In this document: piece after piece, positions 6,479 through 13,883 of the stretch
How positions within the stretch are numbered: the stretch's first letter is position 1
How the letters are laid out: each line of letters opens with the position of its first letter
Source: Thermoflexales bacterium
GTDB taxonomy: Bacteria > Chloroflexota > Anaerolineae > Fen-1058
Length of the DNA: 13,883 nucleotides
Assembly (NCBI GenBank): GCA_016931085.1
Contig: JAFGFO010000232.1
Location: 1-13,883 of the forward strand
Direction of reading: 5' to 3'
Notes under the pieces: generated by a model
The model's input: the letters and a program-made list of their open reading frames with translations, nothing else
Told to the model about the DNA's origin: nothing
The model's database searches: none
Program-made: the position numbers and the translations under genes

Positions 6479-6736
6479 TGTAAGCTATTGCGGCCCGGGG
6501 GACATCGCGGCCTGGATTGCCCCCTGGAGTGCATCGTGCAGTCGATCTCGTACAACGCCAACCTGGTCATTGCCCTGGCCAGTCCCGAGCATCCAGGCCG
6601 CTTTGAGCTGTACAGCTCGCTCGAGCAGAAAAGGCCCGCTCGCCGTGGCCAGGCCAGGCCGGCCGGCGACGGTGACATTGCCGCCTGGGTAGCTGAGGTG
6701 ACCTGCCGGCGCGCCGCAGGCGCAACGCACTTTTAA
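6479..6736 (+). pseudogene. Relic of an FtsK-like gene 3' end (deleted and frameshifted)
   Basis: Positions 6479-6541 match 3626-3689 of the FtsK-like gene with three substitutions and one missing base: a C-run has five instead of six, shifting the frame. Homology then jumps to 6542-6718, matching 3915 to about 4091 at roughly 90% identity by eye. The skipped piece, 3690-3914, is 225 bases, exactly 75 codons, with AG at both break points. Walker A is upstream of the copied part, and Walker B and T-T-Q-R fall in the deletion, so no ATPase could be made. The two halves read V-S-Y-C-G-P-G-D-I-A-A-W-I-A-P in one frame and S-I-S-Y-N-A-N-L-V-I-A-L in another, ending at a TAA (6734-6736) that overlaps the kinase stop tail to tail. 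The 135 bases before it (6344-6478) show no gene beyond the hairpin. Confidence 0.88.
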
Positions 6737-9225
6737 GGTGCAGAGTGGGGAATGCGAACCTGGAGCAGCGTACCCTCTCCGGCTTGGCTTTCAATCTCTA
6801 GCGTTCCCCCCACGCTGTCAGCGCGCTCCCGCATAGAGTGCAGGCCCAAGTGACCAGGATACTCCCGCCGGTGATCAAAGCCCACCCCATCATCCTGCAC
6901 CACCAGGATGACCTCCTGCTCGCACTCACTCAACCGCATGTCCACCCAGCCGGCCTGAGCATGCTTGACGATGTTGTTCAGCGCTTCCTGGGCGATGCGG
7001 TACAGCACCTCTTTTGCTTCGAGTGGCAGGTGTGGCTCCTCGCAAAACTTGGCCCGCACGTCGATCTCGAGACGAGCACGTAGGGCAACGGCCTGCCGAT
7101 TCAAGGCTGTCACCAGCCCCTCCTTTTTCAGGAAATCTGGGCGCAGCTCCAAGATCAAGGCCCGCATTTCAGCCAGCCCAGCCTCGGCCAGCGCCAGCAC
7201 ATAGTCCAGCGGCTCGACCACCTGGGCGGGGTCACGGTCCAGCAGCGTGCGGGCTGTGCGCGCACTCAAGCCAATGCCATATAATACCTGCGAAACCGAG
7301 TCGTGCAGCTCGCGTGCCAGTCTTTGCCGTTCCTCCAGCACCGCCAGGCGTTGAGCCTGCTCATACAACTGGGTGTTCTCAATAGCGATAGCGGCCTGGT
7401 TGGCAACGACCAATGCCAGCGCAACGTGCTGAGCTGTATAAGCATAAGGCTGATCGTGGTCGAGACTCAACACGCCGACCAGGCGTTCGCGGACCATCAA
7501 CGGGACCCCCATCCAGGTGCGGATGGCGTCAGCCACTGCCTCCGGATGCGTGCCCATGATTTGCCGGTAATTCTGCGCCAGTGGGCTTTCCCCCTGCACG
7601 TCGTCAATCACCAGCGGCTCGCTCTGCAGCATCATGGCCTCATAGGCTTTTTGATCCTTCAGGGAGAAACACAGCCAGGCCAGCAAACCGGGGGAGACCG
7701 GCCCTCGATGGGCTGCAACTCGAAGCTCGTTTTCCTCATAGGTCAAGAGGCTGGCGCTGGTATAATCCACCATCTGCTTGATCTGATCCAGGATCAAGTC
7801 CAGCGAAGGAGACAGTTCCAGCGTGGACGCCAATTGGCTCGATAGATCCAGCAGAGTGCTCAGCTCCCGGGTGCGCTGCCTCACACGCTGCTCCAGCAAC
7901 TCGTGGGCGTGAACTTCCTCGGTGATATCACGTGCCACAACCAGGATGTGAGGGCGCCCGCGAAATGTAAAGCCTGCGCCAAGCATTTTAACAGGAAATG
8001 CGGTGCCGTCTTTGCGCAAGCCTATGACTTGCCTTTGAAGGAATTCCCCGGCCCTGACAAGCTCAACATACTCGACAAAGCACGGCAGCGAATCAGGGTG
8101 GATGAATTGGGGCGGCTGCAGGTGACGAAACGCTTCGGGTGAGTAACCATGCATACGAGCCGCGGCCGGGTTAAAGTCCACCAGGTGGCCTTCCAGGTCG
8201 TGGACGAGCAAGCTGTCACTGGTGGATTCAAAGATGCTGCGGTACTGCTCCTCCCGTTCTCGCAGTGCGATCTCGGCCTGCTCGCGCCTGGCAATATCCT
8301 GCCGCAGTTGCTCAGTGCGCTGCCGGACGAGCTGCGCCAGGCGTGTCTGGCGGTTGACGGACAAGTAGACCAGGTTGGTTAACAAGCCAACAATCACGAG
8401 TCCCACGATCTGGAAGACACGCTGGGGTTCCTCCACGGTGGCATACCAGCTTGTCTGAGGCACACCGGCCAGTTCCCAGTCTCCCTCCGGCAAATCAACG
8501 CGCCTGGTGACGGGAGCGCGATCAAAGACCGTGCTGGATCCATAAAAGACTTGCCTCCTACTATCGCGCAGCGCAAACACCAGTTCGCCTGATGGCTCGT
8601 TTAACCTGGCTTCTTCCAGCAACGCCGGCAGATCCACCACAACACTAACCAATCCCCAATACGTGCCGTCCCGATAAACAGCCTGCTGGGCGACCAGGCT
8701 CATGCCGCCTTGAGTCAGCTCAATGGGGCCACTCAGGACAATGTGCTGCGATTCAACCGCGCGTTGTGCGTCGGCGCGCACATCGGGGCGAGGGTCCTGA
8801 AGTGCTTCGTAGCCGAGAATACGCTCGTTGCCGGTCAGCGGGTAGACATAGCGTACCACGCCGCCCGGCGCTATCGCCAGATGGCGAATGCCCTGGCTGC
8901 CCGCGTACAATCCGGCGGCAAAAATTCCAAAGCGGGTCGCCATCTCTTGCTCTGTGTAATCAGTCTGGGCGAAGGCAACCAGGCCTTGCAGCCGGACAAA
9001 ACGCCGGAGGATGGCTGACGACAGGGTACTGCTGCGCAGAGAAAGCTCGACGGCTGCCTCCGAACGCCGCTCGGCCAACAACTGTGCCTGATACCACCGT
9101 CCAGCTTGCCACCAAAGCAGCAAAAGCGCTGCCAGGGTCAACAAGGCAACGAGCAGCGCGCCGCCTTCTGGCTCCCGCACATAGCCGCGCATGCGACGCC
9201 AAGTCGTCGTGAGCTTTTTTATCAT
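6733..9225 (-). CDS. Sensor histidine kinase, CHASE-PAS-GAF-HisKA_3 type (NarL family)
   Basis: An 830-aa membrane sensor kinase. A first transmembrane helix (about 22-40) and a second (about 270-289) flank an extracytoplasmic CHASE-like domain (about 41-269, with G-L-V-S-V-V-V-D-L near its end). Inside follow a short coiled coil, a PAS domain (about 325-440, ending A-R-D-I-T-E-E), a GAF domain (about 468-620), a HisKA_3 dimerisation domain with phosphoacceptor H641 in L-A-R-E-L-H-D-S-V-S-Q, and a HATPase_c domain with N-box E-A-L-N-N-I-V-K-H-A (747-756) and G-box D-D-G-V-G-F (778-783). All catalytic residues are intact. It should phosphorylate the regulator encoded just upstream: its ATG overlaps that gene's TGA as ATGA, so translation is probably coupled, and no separate ribosome-binding site is evident. 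The ligand is unknown; CHASE domains usually bind small extracellular molecules. Confidence 0.95.
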   Translation of the reverse strand: MIKKLTTTWRRMRGYVREPEGGALLVALLTLAALLLLWWQAGRWYQAQLLAERRSEAAVELSLRSSTLSSAILRRFVRLQGLVAFAQTDYTEQEMATRFGIFAAGLYAGSQGIRHLAIAPGGVVRYVYPLTGNERILGYEALQDPRPDVRADAQRAVESQHIVLSGPIELTQGGMSLVAQQAVYRDGTYWGLVSVVVDLPALLEEARLNEPSGELVFALRDSRRQVFYGSSTVFDRAPVTRRVDLPEGDWELAGVPQTSWYATVEEPQRVFQIVGLVIVGLLTNLVYLSVNRQTRLAQLVRQRTEQLRQDIARREQAEIALREREEQYRSIFESTSDSLLVHDLEGHLVDFNPAAARMHGYSPEAFRHLQPPQFIHPDSLPCFVEYVELVRAGEFLQRQVIGLRKDGTAFPVKMLGAGFTFRGRPHILVVARDITEEVHAHELLEQRVRQRTRELSTLLDLSSQLASTLELSPSLDLILDQIKQMVDYTSASLLTYEENELRVAAHRGPVSPGLLAWLCFSLKDQKAYEAMMLQSEPLVIDDVQGESPLAQNYRQIMGTHPEAVADAIRTWMGVPLMVRERLVGVLSLDHDQPYAYTAQHVALALVVANQAAIAIENTQLYEQAQRLAVLEERQRLARELHDSVSQVLYGIGLSARTARTLLDRDPAQVVEPLDYVLALAEAGLAEMRALILELRPDFLKKEGLVTALNRQAVALRARLEIDVRAKFCEEPHLPLEAKEVLYRIAQEALNNIVKHAQAGWVDMRLSECEQEVILVVQDDGVGFDHRREYPGHLGLHSMRERADSVGGTLEIESQAGEGTLLQVRIPHSAP

Positions 9226-9872
9226 ACAGCTTGATCCGCTGCGTTAAGCGACACCAGGCCTATGCGCACAGCGTGGAGCGCGGCCTGGGTGCGGCTGAGC
9301 ACGCCAAGCTTGCCCAGGATGTTGCTGACGTGCGTCTTGACGGTTTTTTCGCCGATGGAAAGGCTGGCGGCAATCTCCTTGTTGGCCTTGCCATGGGCCA
9401 ACAGCCGCAGCACCTCGGTCTCGCGCTCGGTCAGCGTCTCAGGGCTGTCAGGCGCGCGCACCTCGTGCATCAGGCGCGCCGCAACCTGCGGCGACAGTTG
9501 CACCTGCCCGGCGGCGGCGGCCTTGATAGAGCGGCATAGTTCGTCAGCCTCCAAGTCCTTGAGCAAATAGCCGATCGCACCGGCCTGCATGGCCTTGAAA
9601 ATAGCCTGGTCTTCCAGCACGCTGGTCAGCGCAATGACCTCAGTGTCGGGCAGCTCGCGCCGGATGGTCAGCGTGGCAGCCACGCCATCCATGACCGGCA
9701 TCAGCAAATCCATCAGCACCACGTCTGGCTTGAGTTGGCGTGCCAGGATCAAAGCCTCGTCACCGTTCTTGGCCTCGCCTACAATGGTCAACTCCGAGTC
9801 CAGCGCCAAGAACATCCTGAGGCCCTTGCGGACCACGCTGTGATCGTCCACGATCAAGATACGAATTCCCAT
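9222..9872 (-). CDS. NarL/FixJ-family response regulator (LuxR-type HTH)
   Basis: A 216-aa DNA-binding response regulator. The receiver domain has D9-D10, phosphoacceptor D55 in V-V-L-M-D-L-L-M-P, T83/S84 in A-L-T-S, and K105 in Y-L-L-K-D. A linker leads to a LuxR-type helix-turn-helix (about 147-203) with the hallmark L-T-E-R-E-T-E-V-L-R-L-L-A and the recognition region E-K-T-V-K-T-H-V-S-N-I-L-G-K-L. It is the cognate partner of the kinase at 6733-9225, which follows with a 4-base overlap. The start at 9872 is supported by GGGAGG (9880-9885) seven bases upstream and by a perfect extended -10 box. Phosphorylation is expected to promote dimerisation and DNA binding; target genes cannot be named from the sequence. 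Length and domain order are standard for the family. Confidence 0.96.
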   Translation of the reverse strand: MGIRILIVDDHSVVRKGLRMFLALDSELTIVGEAKNGDEALILARQLKPDVVLMDLLMPVMDGVAATLTIRRELPDTEVIALTSVLEDQAIFKAMQAGAIGYLLKDLEADELCRSIKAAAAGQVQLSPQVAARLMHEVRAPDSPETLTERETEVLRLLAHGKANKEIAASLSIGEKTVKTHVSNILGKLGVLSRTQAALHAVRIGLVSLNAADQAV

Positions 9873-9901
9873 ATCCTAGCCTCCCTGCTGTTCGCAAACC
9901 C

Positions 9902-9910
9902 ATTATAGCA
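9902..9910 (-). promoter_or_regulatory. Extended -10 promoter of the two-component operon
   Basis: On the minus strand TG at 9910-9909, one base, then a perfect TATAAT (9907-9902). No -35 box at normal spacing; a TTCACA at 9935-9930 is 22 bases away and too far. Transcription would start near 9895, about 23 bases before the regulator ATG. Confidence 0.6.
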
Positions 9911-9985
9911 TAAAAGCGGCACGGTTCGCTGTGAAGGGCCATCGGACGGAATAGGGGAAAGTTGGTCGCCCCCCCAGCGTTGACG

Positions 9986-11980
9986 TCAGCAGATCGTGCT
10001 CCATGTGCGCAACCACATCTCCAGGTTGATCCAGGGCCAGACCGGGAGCGTCTTGTCGTTGTTAGATAGCTGCCACGAGGCCAGTTGATTGTGGACAGCC
10101 TCAAGGCGCAGGTAATCGCGGCAGCGCGACTGGGGGCCAAGCATATCAGGCTCGGCACGCAGCCAGCGGCGAAGCCACCTCCCTTCTGGCACTTCAAATC
10201 CCACTTTGTCCCTGCGCCATACGATCTCGTCAGGCAGCCGGCCTTGCATGGCCTTGCGCAAGATCCATTTTGTCCATCCCTGGTGGATGCGCCAGCCCGC
10301 CGCTGCGGCAAACGCGAACTCGACCAGGCGGTGGTCCAGGAAAGGCACACGCGCCTCGACGCTGAACGCCATCGCGTTCCGGTCTTCGTAATGCAGCAGA
10401 AAAGGCAAGCTCGATTCTGTCAACACTGTCCTGAGATGCCGGTCGAGCGTAGCATGCTTGGACCAGTCGAACCAATCTGCCCTCGTCTGGTGGCCAAAGT
10501 GCAGGGCAAAGTCAGGCTGCAAGCAAGCTCGATCCGCCTGCCGCCGGGCGTGTTGCCGGCGCATGGTGCGCGTCACCGGCGACGGCAAGCTATAAACCAA
10601 TGAACGGGCCAACAGGGGATAAGCGGGCAGGCAAGTCGCTGCCTGGATCGCGCGTGCTTCCCGGCAAGCCGGCCACAGGCCAGCGCGGTGTATCACGTCG
10701 TTCAGGAATATCTCGAAAGGGCGGTAACCGCCCAAAGCCTCGTCGGCGCCTTGACCGTCCAGCAATACCGTGACGCCACATTCGCGCGCTTTGCTCATGA
10801 CGCACCATTGGGCAAAAACGCTGAGAGAGCCGAAGGGATGTTCTTGATGCCAGACCAACTGCTCCAGGTCAGCCCGCAGCCGCTCAACGGTGGGGAAAGT
10901 AAAGTTGCCTTCAACGCCCGTCGCATCCAATACCTTCTGGATATAGGAGCGCTCATTGTAACGGCCTTCTGTGTCATACACAGCACTGAAGGTCTTCAAG
11001 CGCTCGCCGAGCTGTCCATCAGCCACATGGCCTTGTGTGAGCAGATGCCTGATGGCCCAGACGATCGAGGATGAATCCAGCCCGCCGCTCAAGCAAGTTC
11101 CAACCAGCACATCAGACTGTAAATGCAGGCGTACGGTGTCGATGAGCAAGTCGCGGTATCTTTCGATCTCGTTGTCAGGAGAAGTCCGGGGAGCATCCCC
11201 TAACTCTGGAAGGTCCCAATAGCGCTGCTGGATCACGCGATCTGGCGTGGGGCCTACCCGCAGCCACTGTCCGGGGGGTAATGACAAGACCCCTTTGAAG
11301 TAGGTCCGCTCCTGGCTGGGGGGTGGGTCACCAGCCACCAGGTAACGATAGATGGTCTCGTCATCGGCCTGGAAAGGGATGCCGTGCTTGCCAACCAAGG
11401 CCTTGATTTCCGACGCAAAGGTGAGGGCACCATCCTGGCGCGCGTAATAGAGTGGCTTGATGCCAAAGCGATCACGGGCCAGGAACAAGCAGCGTTCCTG
11501 CTTATCCCAGATTGCCAAGGCCCACATCCCATTCAAGCGCGGCAAGCACGCCGTGCCCCAGTGCTGGTAAGCCGCCAAAACCACCTCGGTATCCGTTCGA
11601 CTTTGAAAACTATAGCCCAGCCCGCTCAACTCGGCGCGCAAGGCGAGGTAATTGTAAATCTCGCCGTTGAAAACAATCCAATAGCGCTCGTGAGGGTCAG
11701 ACATGGGTTGATGGCCAGCCGCAGACAGGTCGAGAATTGCCAGGCGGCGAAAGCCAAACGCCAAGTCAAAATCCTGGTCGGCAAAATTTTCGATCGGAGG
11801 CAAGTTGAGCTGCGACATGGTAGCCTGGCCTCCACCCGGCACGCTGCGGCCGGCTTGGGTGTTGACCAACACATAACCCTCGTCATCGGGGCCACGGTGG
11901 CGTAAGAGTGTCGTGGCGCGCCGAAGGTTTGACATATTCAATTTCTTGCCAGGGGTCCAAATACCAAAAATGCCGCACAT
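9986..11980 (-). CDS. asnB: Asparagine synthetase (glutamine-hydrolysing) family protein
   Basis: A 664-aa two-domain amidotransferase. The start must be the ATG at 11980, because glutaminase activity needs the free N-terminal Cys2 in M-C-G-I-F-G-I; a reading starting at 12022 would hide it. The class II glutaminase domain has R-H-R-G-P-D-D-E-G (27-35), N-G-E-I-Y-N (105-110) and R-T-D-T-E-V (128-133). The synthetase domain has the PP-loop S-G-G-L-D-S-S-S (298-305) and G-Q-G-A-D-E-A-L-G-G-Y (409-419). The reaction is expected to be aspartate + glutamine + ATP giving asparagine, glutamate, AMP and PPi in the cytoplasm. Some relatives of this length amidate other substrates, such as cell-surface sugars or peptides, so the gene symbol is a family label. 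A GAAGGGA site lies about 12-18 bases before the start. It is divergent from the amylase gene. Confidence 0.9.
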   Translation of the reverse strand: MCGIFGIWTPGKKLNMSNLRRATTLLRHRGPDDEGYVLVNTQAGRSVPGGGQATMSQLNLPPIENFADQDFDLAFGFRRLAILDLSAAGHQPMSDPHERYWIVFNGEIYNYLALRAELSGLGYSFQSRTDTEVVLAAYQHWGTACLPRLNGMWALAIWDKQERCLFLARDRFGIKPLYYARQDGALTFASEIKALVGKHGIPFQADDETIYRYLVAGDPPPSQERTYFKGVLSLPPGQWLRVGPTPDRVIQQRYWDLPELGDAPRTSPDNEIERYRDLLIDTVRLHLQSDVLVGTCLSGGLDSSSIVWAIRHLLTQGHVADGQLGERLKTFSAVYDTEGRYNERSYIQKVLDATGVEGNFTFPTVERLRADLEQLVWHQEHPFGSLSVFAQWCVMSKARECGVTVLLDGQGADEALGGYRPFEIFLNDVIHRAGLWPACREARAIQAATCLPAYPLLARSLVYSLPSPVTRTMRRQHARRQADRACLQPDFALHFGHQTRADWFDWSKHATLDRHLRTVLTESSLPFLLHYEDRNAMAFSVEARVPFLDHRLVEFAFAAAAGWRIHQGWTKWILRKAMQGRLPDEIVWRRDKVGFEVPEGRWLRRWLRAEPDMLGPQSRCRDYLRLEAVHNQLASWQLSNNDKTLPVWPWINLEMWLRTWSTIC

Positions 11981-12024
11981 CGCCAGGATAGTCCCTTCAG
12001 CCCAAGTCTTTACTTGAGGCAACT

Positions 12025-12091
12025 CGAAATGACGGGCTATCGAAATAGCCTATTGAAATCGGTGCTTGGCACGCATACGATGTATCGAAAT
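12025..12091. repeat. YGAAAT motif cluster with a GGCTAT hairpin
   Basis: CGAAAT or TGAAAT occurs at 12025, 12041, 12054 and 12086, the outer ones 16 and 32 bases from the second or third. Within the cluster GGCTAT (12035-12040) and ATAGCC (12045-12050) form a perfect 6-bp stem around CGAA. It lies 45-111 bases upstream of the synthetase start and could be an operator or leader structure; evidence is pattern only. Confidence 0.35.
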
Positions 12092-12230
12092 CAACCGGGT
12101 ACTGCGAATAGCCAAAATGACAAGTTGAGCAGATCTGTACAAGCTCACCATGCTATTGTACTGCATCGTTCTGCTGGGCTCATCGGGCCAAGTGCGGATT
12201 ATGGACTCGGACTTTCGACGGAGAAACGCT

Positions 12231-12258
12231 TTTTCAACCTGCCAAAGTGCGGTATAAT
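12231..12258 (+). promoter_or_regulatory. Promoter of the GH13 amylase gene
   Basis: A perfect TATAAT (12253-12258) with a four-of-six -35 match TTTTCA (12231-12236) at 16-base spacing. Transcription would begin near 12265, about 28 bases before the ATG at 12293; the ribosome-binding site GAGGGGGG (12282-12289) lies in this leader. Confidence 0.6.
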
Positions 12259-12292
12259 AGCCTATCTATCATCTATGAGTTGAGGGGGGACC

Positions 12293-13792
12293 ATGCCGAT
12301 CACGACACCCGAGTGGGTCAAAGAAGCCGTATTCTACCAAATCTTTCCCGACCGCTTTGCCCAGAGCCAGCGCGTGGACAAGCCGTCGAACCTGGAAGCG
12401 TGGGACGCGCCGCCCACCAATTACGGCTTCAAGGGCGGCGACCTGCTGGGCGTGGCCGAGCGGCTGGACTATTTGCAGGAGCTGGGCGTCACGGCGCTCT
12501 ACTTCACCCCGGTCTTTAGCTCGACGGCCAATCACCGCTACCACACCTTCGACTATTACAGCGTGGATCCGATCCTGGGCGGCAACGCCGCCCTGCGCGA
12601 GCTGCTCGACCAGGCCCACGCGCGCGGCATGCGCGTCGTGCTGGACGGCGTGTTCAACCACGCCAGCCGCGGCTTTTATCCGTTCAATCACGCCCTGGAA
12701 AACGGCGCGCGCTCGCCTTACCTGGATTGGTTCCATTTCAATCCCAAGTGGCTAAAAGCGGGCCGTCCGATCGAGGCCTATCCGCCCAGGCGCAAAAAGC
12801 GAGACAAGCGCAGCGGCTTGGATAGCCTGGGCTACTGTGCCTGGTGGGGGCTGCCGGCCCTGCCCAAGCTGAACACCGGCACACCGGCCGTGCGCCGCTT
12901 TATCATGGACGTGGCCAAATTCTGGATCGACTTTGGCATCGACGGCTGGCGGCTGGACGTGCCATCCGAGATCGACGACGATTCGTTCTGGCAAGAATTT
13001 CGCCAGGTGGTCAAGACGGCCAACCCGCAGGCCTACCTGGTGGGCGAGCTGTGGGGCGACGCGCGGCGCTGGCTGCAGGGCGACCAGTTCGACGCGGTCA
13101 TGAATTACCTGTTCACCAAGGCCGTGCTGGGCTGCTTTGTGGGGCAGGGGCTCGATTTTCAAGAGCTGCGCAGGGCCGGCGACTACCGGACTGTCAGGCC
13201 CATAGGCGTGGAGCGCTTTGCCCGCCGCATCCATGACTTGCTGGCACTGTACGAGCCGGCCGTGACCCACGCGCAGCTCAATCTGTTGGACAGCCACGAC
13301 ACACCGCGCTTTATCACCACGGCGCGCGGCGACGAGAGCGCGCTGCGCCTGGCCGTCTTGTACATGCTGACTTATCCCGGCGCGCCGTGCATCTATTACG
13401 GCGACGAGATCGGGCTTGAGGGCCGGCACGACCCGGACTGCCGGCGGGGCTTTCCCTGGGACGAGGCGCGCTGGAATCACGAGCTGCTGGCTTACTTCCG
13501 GCAGTGCATCGCGCTGCGCCATGCGCACCCGGCCTTGCGGCGCGGCTCTTATCGCACGCTGTTGTCCAAGGGAGAGGTGTACGCTTTTGCGCGCCAACTG
13601 CCGGGAAGCGAAACCGTCGTCGTCGCGCTCAACCTGGGCCGCCAGGCATGCCGCGTCGACTTGCCGCTCAAGAGCGTGCTCGGCGAAGGGACCGTCTTGA
13701 AAAACGCCTGGGGGCAGGCCAGCTACGCCGTTACACGCGGCAAGCTGCGCGAGCTCAAACTGGCTCCGCGCAGCGGGCTGGTGCTGATATAA
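12293..13792 (+). CDS. GH13 alpha-glucan hydrolase (neopullulanase/cyclomaltodextrinase-like)
   Basis: A 499-aa glycoside hydrolase family 13 enzyme. It opens directly with the catalytic barrel (E-A-V-F-Y-Q-I-F-P-D-R-F), with no signal peptide and no N-terminal CBM34 domain, so it is probably cytoplasmic and acts on maltodextrins or cyclodextrins. The conserved regions are present: D-G-V-F-N-H (118-123), G-W-R-L-D-V-P with nucleophile D222, V-G-E-L-W-G with acid/base E252, and L-D-S-H-D-T with transition-state Asp D336. L-P-K-L-N (190-194) matches the M-P-K-L-N signature of the neopullulanase subfamily (GH13_20). A short C-terminal beta domain begins near 425. The ATG at 12293 has a strong G-rich ribosome-binding site and its own promoter. 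Exact substrate (pullulan, cyclodextrin or maltodextrin) cannot be fixed from motifs. Nothing downstream is visible to define an operon. Confidence 0.92.
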   Translation: MPITTPEWVKEAVFYQIFPDRFAQSQRVDKPSNLEAWDAPPTNYGFKGGDLLGVAERLDYLQELGVTALYFTPVFSSTANHRYHTFDYYSVDPILGGNAALRELLDQAHARGMRVVLDGVFNHASRGFYPFNHALENGARSPYLDWFHFNPKWLKAGRPIEAYPPRRKKRDKRSGLDSLGYCAWWGLPALPKLNTGTPAVRRFIMDVAKFWIDFGIDGWRLDVPSEIDDDSFWQEFRQVVKTANPQAYLVGELWGDARRWLQGDQFDAVMNYLFTKAVLGCFVGQGLDFQELRRAGDYRTVRPIGVERFARRIHDLLALYEPAVTHAQLNLLDSHDTPRFITTARGDESALRLAVLYMLTYPGAPCIYYGDEIGLEGRHDPDCRRGFPWDEARWNHELLAYFRQCIALRHAHPALRRGSYRTLLSKGEVYAFARQLPGSETVVVALNLGRQACRVDLPLKSVLGEGTVLKNAWGQASYAVTRGKLRELKLAPRSGLVLI

Positions 13793-13862
13793 CTTTAAGG
13801 TAACTGCTCAGCCCAGGTGACTTGCCCAAACCGGCGCCTTTATTTCACCACCAAGGACACAT

Positions 13863-13882
13863 CCGATCCCGCCGGGGATCGG
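13863..13882. repeat. Perfect 8-bp hairpin at the right edge
   Basis: CCGATCCC (13863-13870) and GGGATCGG (13875-13882) pair perfectly around GCCG, 71 bases after the amylase stop. The sequence ends one base later, so whether a T-run follows (terminator) cannot be seen. It is preceded by CACCACCAAGGACAC, which looks like the start of another dispersed short repeat family. Confidence 0.5.
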
Positions 13883-13883
13883 C

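Larger units (their letters stand above)
11981..12292. other. Divergent intergenic region between asparagine synthetase and amylase genes
   Basis: 312 bases with lower GC than the flanking genes. It holds the amylase promoter (12231-12258), a cluster of YGAAAT motifs and a small hairpin (12025-12091), and a possible minus-strand -10 TACAAT (12160-12155) for the synthetase, which has no good -35. An open frame of 89 codons across it starts with TTG, has no ribosome-binding site and resembles nothing, so I do not call a gene. Confidence 0.6.

Noticed and set aside
11981..12022. Longer N-terminus for the asparagine synthetase
   Set aside because: It would place 14 residues before the catalytic Cys that must be residue 2.
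12014..12283. 89-codon plus-strand open frame in the divergent intergenic region
   Set aside because: TTG start, no ribosome-binding site, overlaps the amylase promoter, and no similarity recognised.
12752..13597. 281-codon minus-strand open frame inside the amylase gene
   Set aside because: It is antisense to a gene with all GH13 catalytic motifs; long antisense frames are expected in GC-rich coding DNA.

Overview
The window looks like chromosomal DNA of a Chloroflexota-type bacterium (Anaerolineae/Caldilineae-like), probably from an environmental genome. The basis is indirect: high GC coding, a secreted protein ending in the Y-L-P-L-V-L-K tail common in exported proteins of this phylum, a NarL-type two-component pair with a large CHASE/PAS/GAF kinase, and short degenerate tandem repeats between and inside genes. 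No rRNA, tRNA, CRISPR array, transposase or integrase was seen.

Layout. (1) 1-467, minus: N-terminal part of an exported beta-helix-like protein, running off the left edge, with a good promoter at 521-549. (2) 640-4100, plus: a tight four-gene block made of a P-loop ATPase with two C-terminal membrane helices, a 103-aa protein of unknown function, a stand-alone response-regulator receiver, and a membrane-anchored FtsK/SpoIIIE-type ATPase. Degenerate 7- and 8-bp tandem repeats are embedded in the last two genes. (3) 4265-6343, plus: a large secreted protein with a His-Gly / Asp-Ser-Cys pattern suggestive of a caspase-like (clan CD) fold (possibly DUF6345) and a C-terminal Ig/PKD-like module. 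(4) 6479-6736, plus: a frameshifted, internally deleted relic of the 3' end of the FtsK-like gene. (5) 9872-6733, minus: a NarL/LuxR-type response regulator followed by its CHASE-PAS-GAF-HisKA_3 histidine kinase, overlapping by ATGA. (6) 11980-9986, minus: a glutamine-hydrolysing asparagine synthetase-family enzyme. (7) 12293-13792, plus: a cytoplasmic GH13 alpha-glucanase/neopullulanase-type enzyme with its own promoter, divergent from the synthetase.

How the genes may work together. The two-component pair is a classic sensor/regulator operon; its targets are not visible here. The asparagine synthetase and amylase are metabolic genes sharing a divergent intergenic region. The 640-4100 block is the best candidate for an undescribed system: two different P-loop ATPases, each predicted to be membrane-tethered with a cytoplasmic motor, encoded with a lone receiver domain and a small uncharacterised protein. 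The FtsK-like motor keeps Walker A, the D-x-K-x-x-E-L-like motif, Walker B and the T-Q-R motif, so it is probably active, but what it moves is unknown. The decayed second copy on the far side of the secreted-protein gene shows past duplication or rearrangement of this locus.
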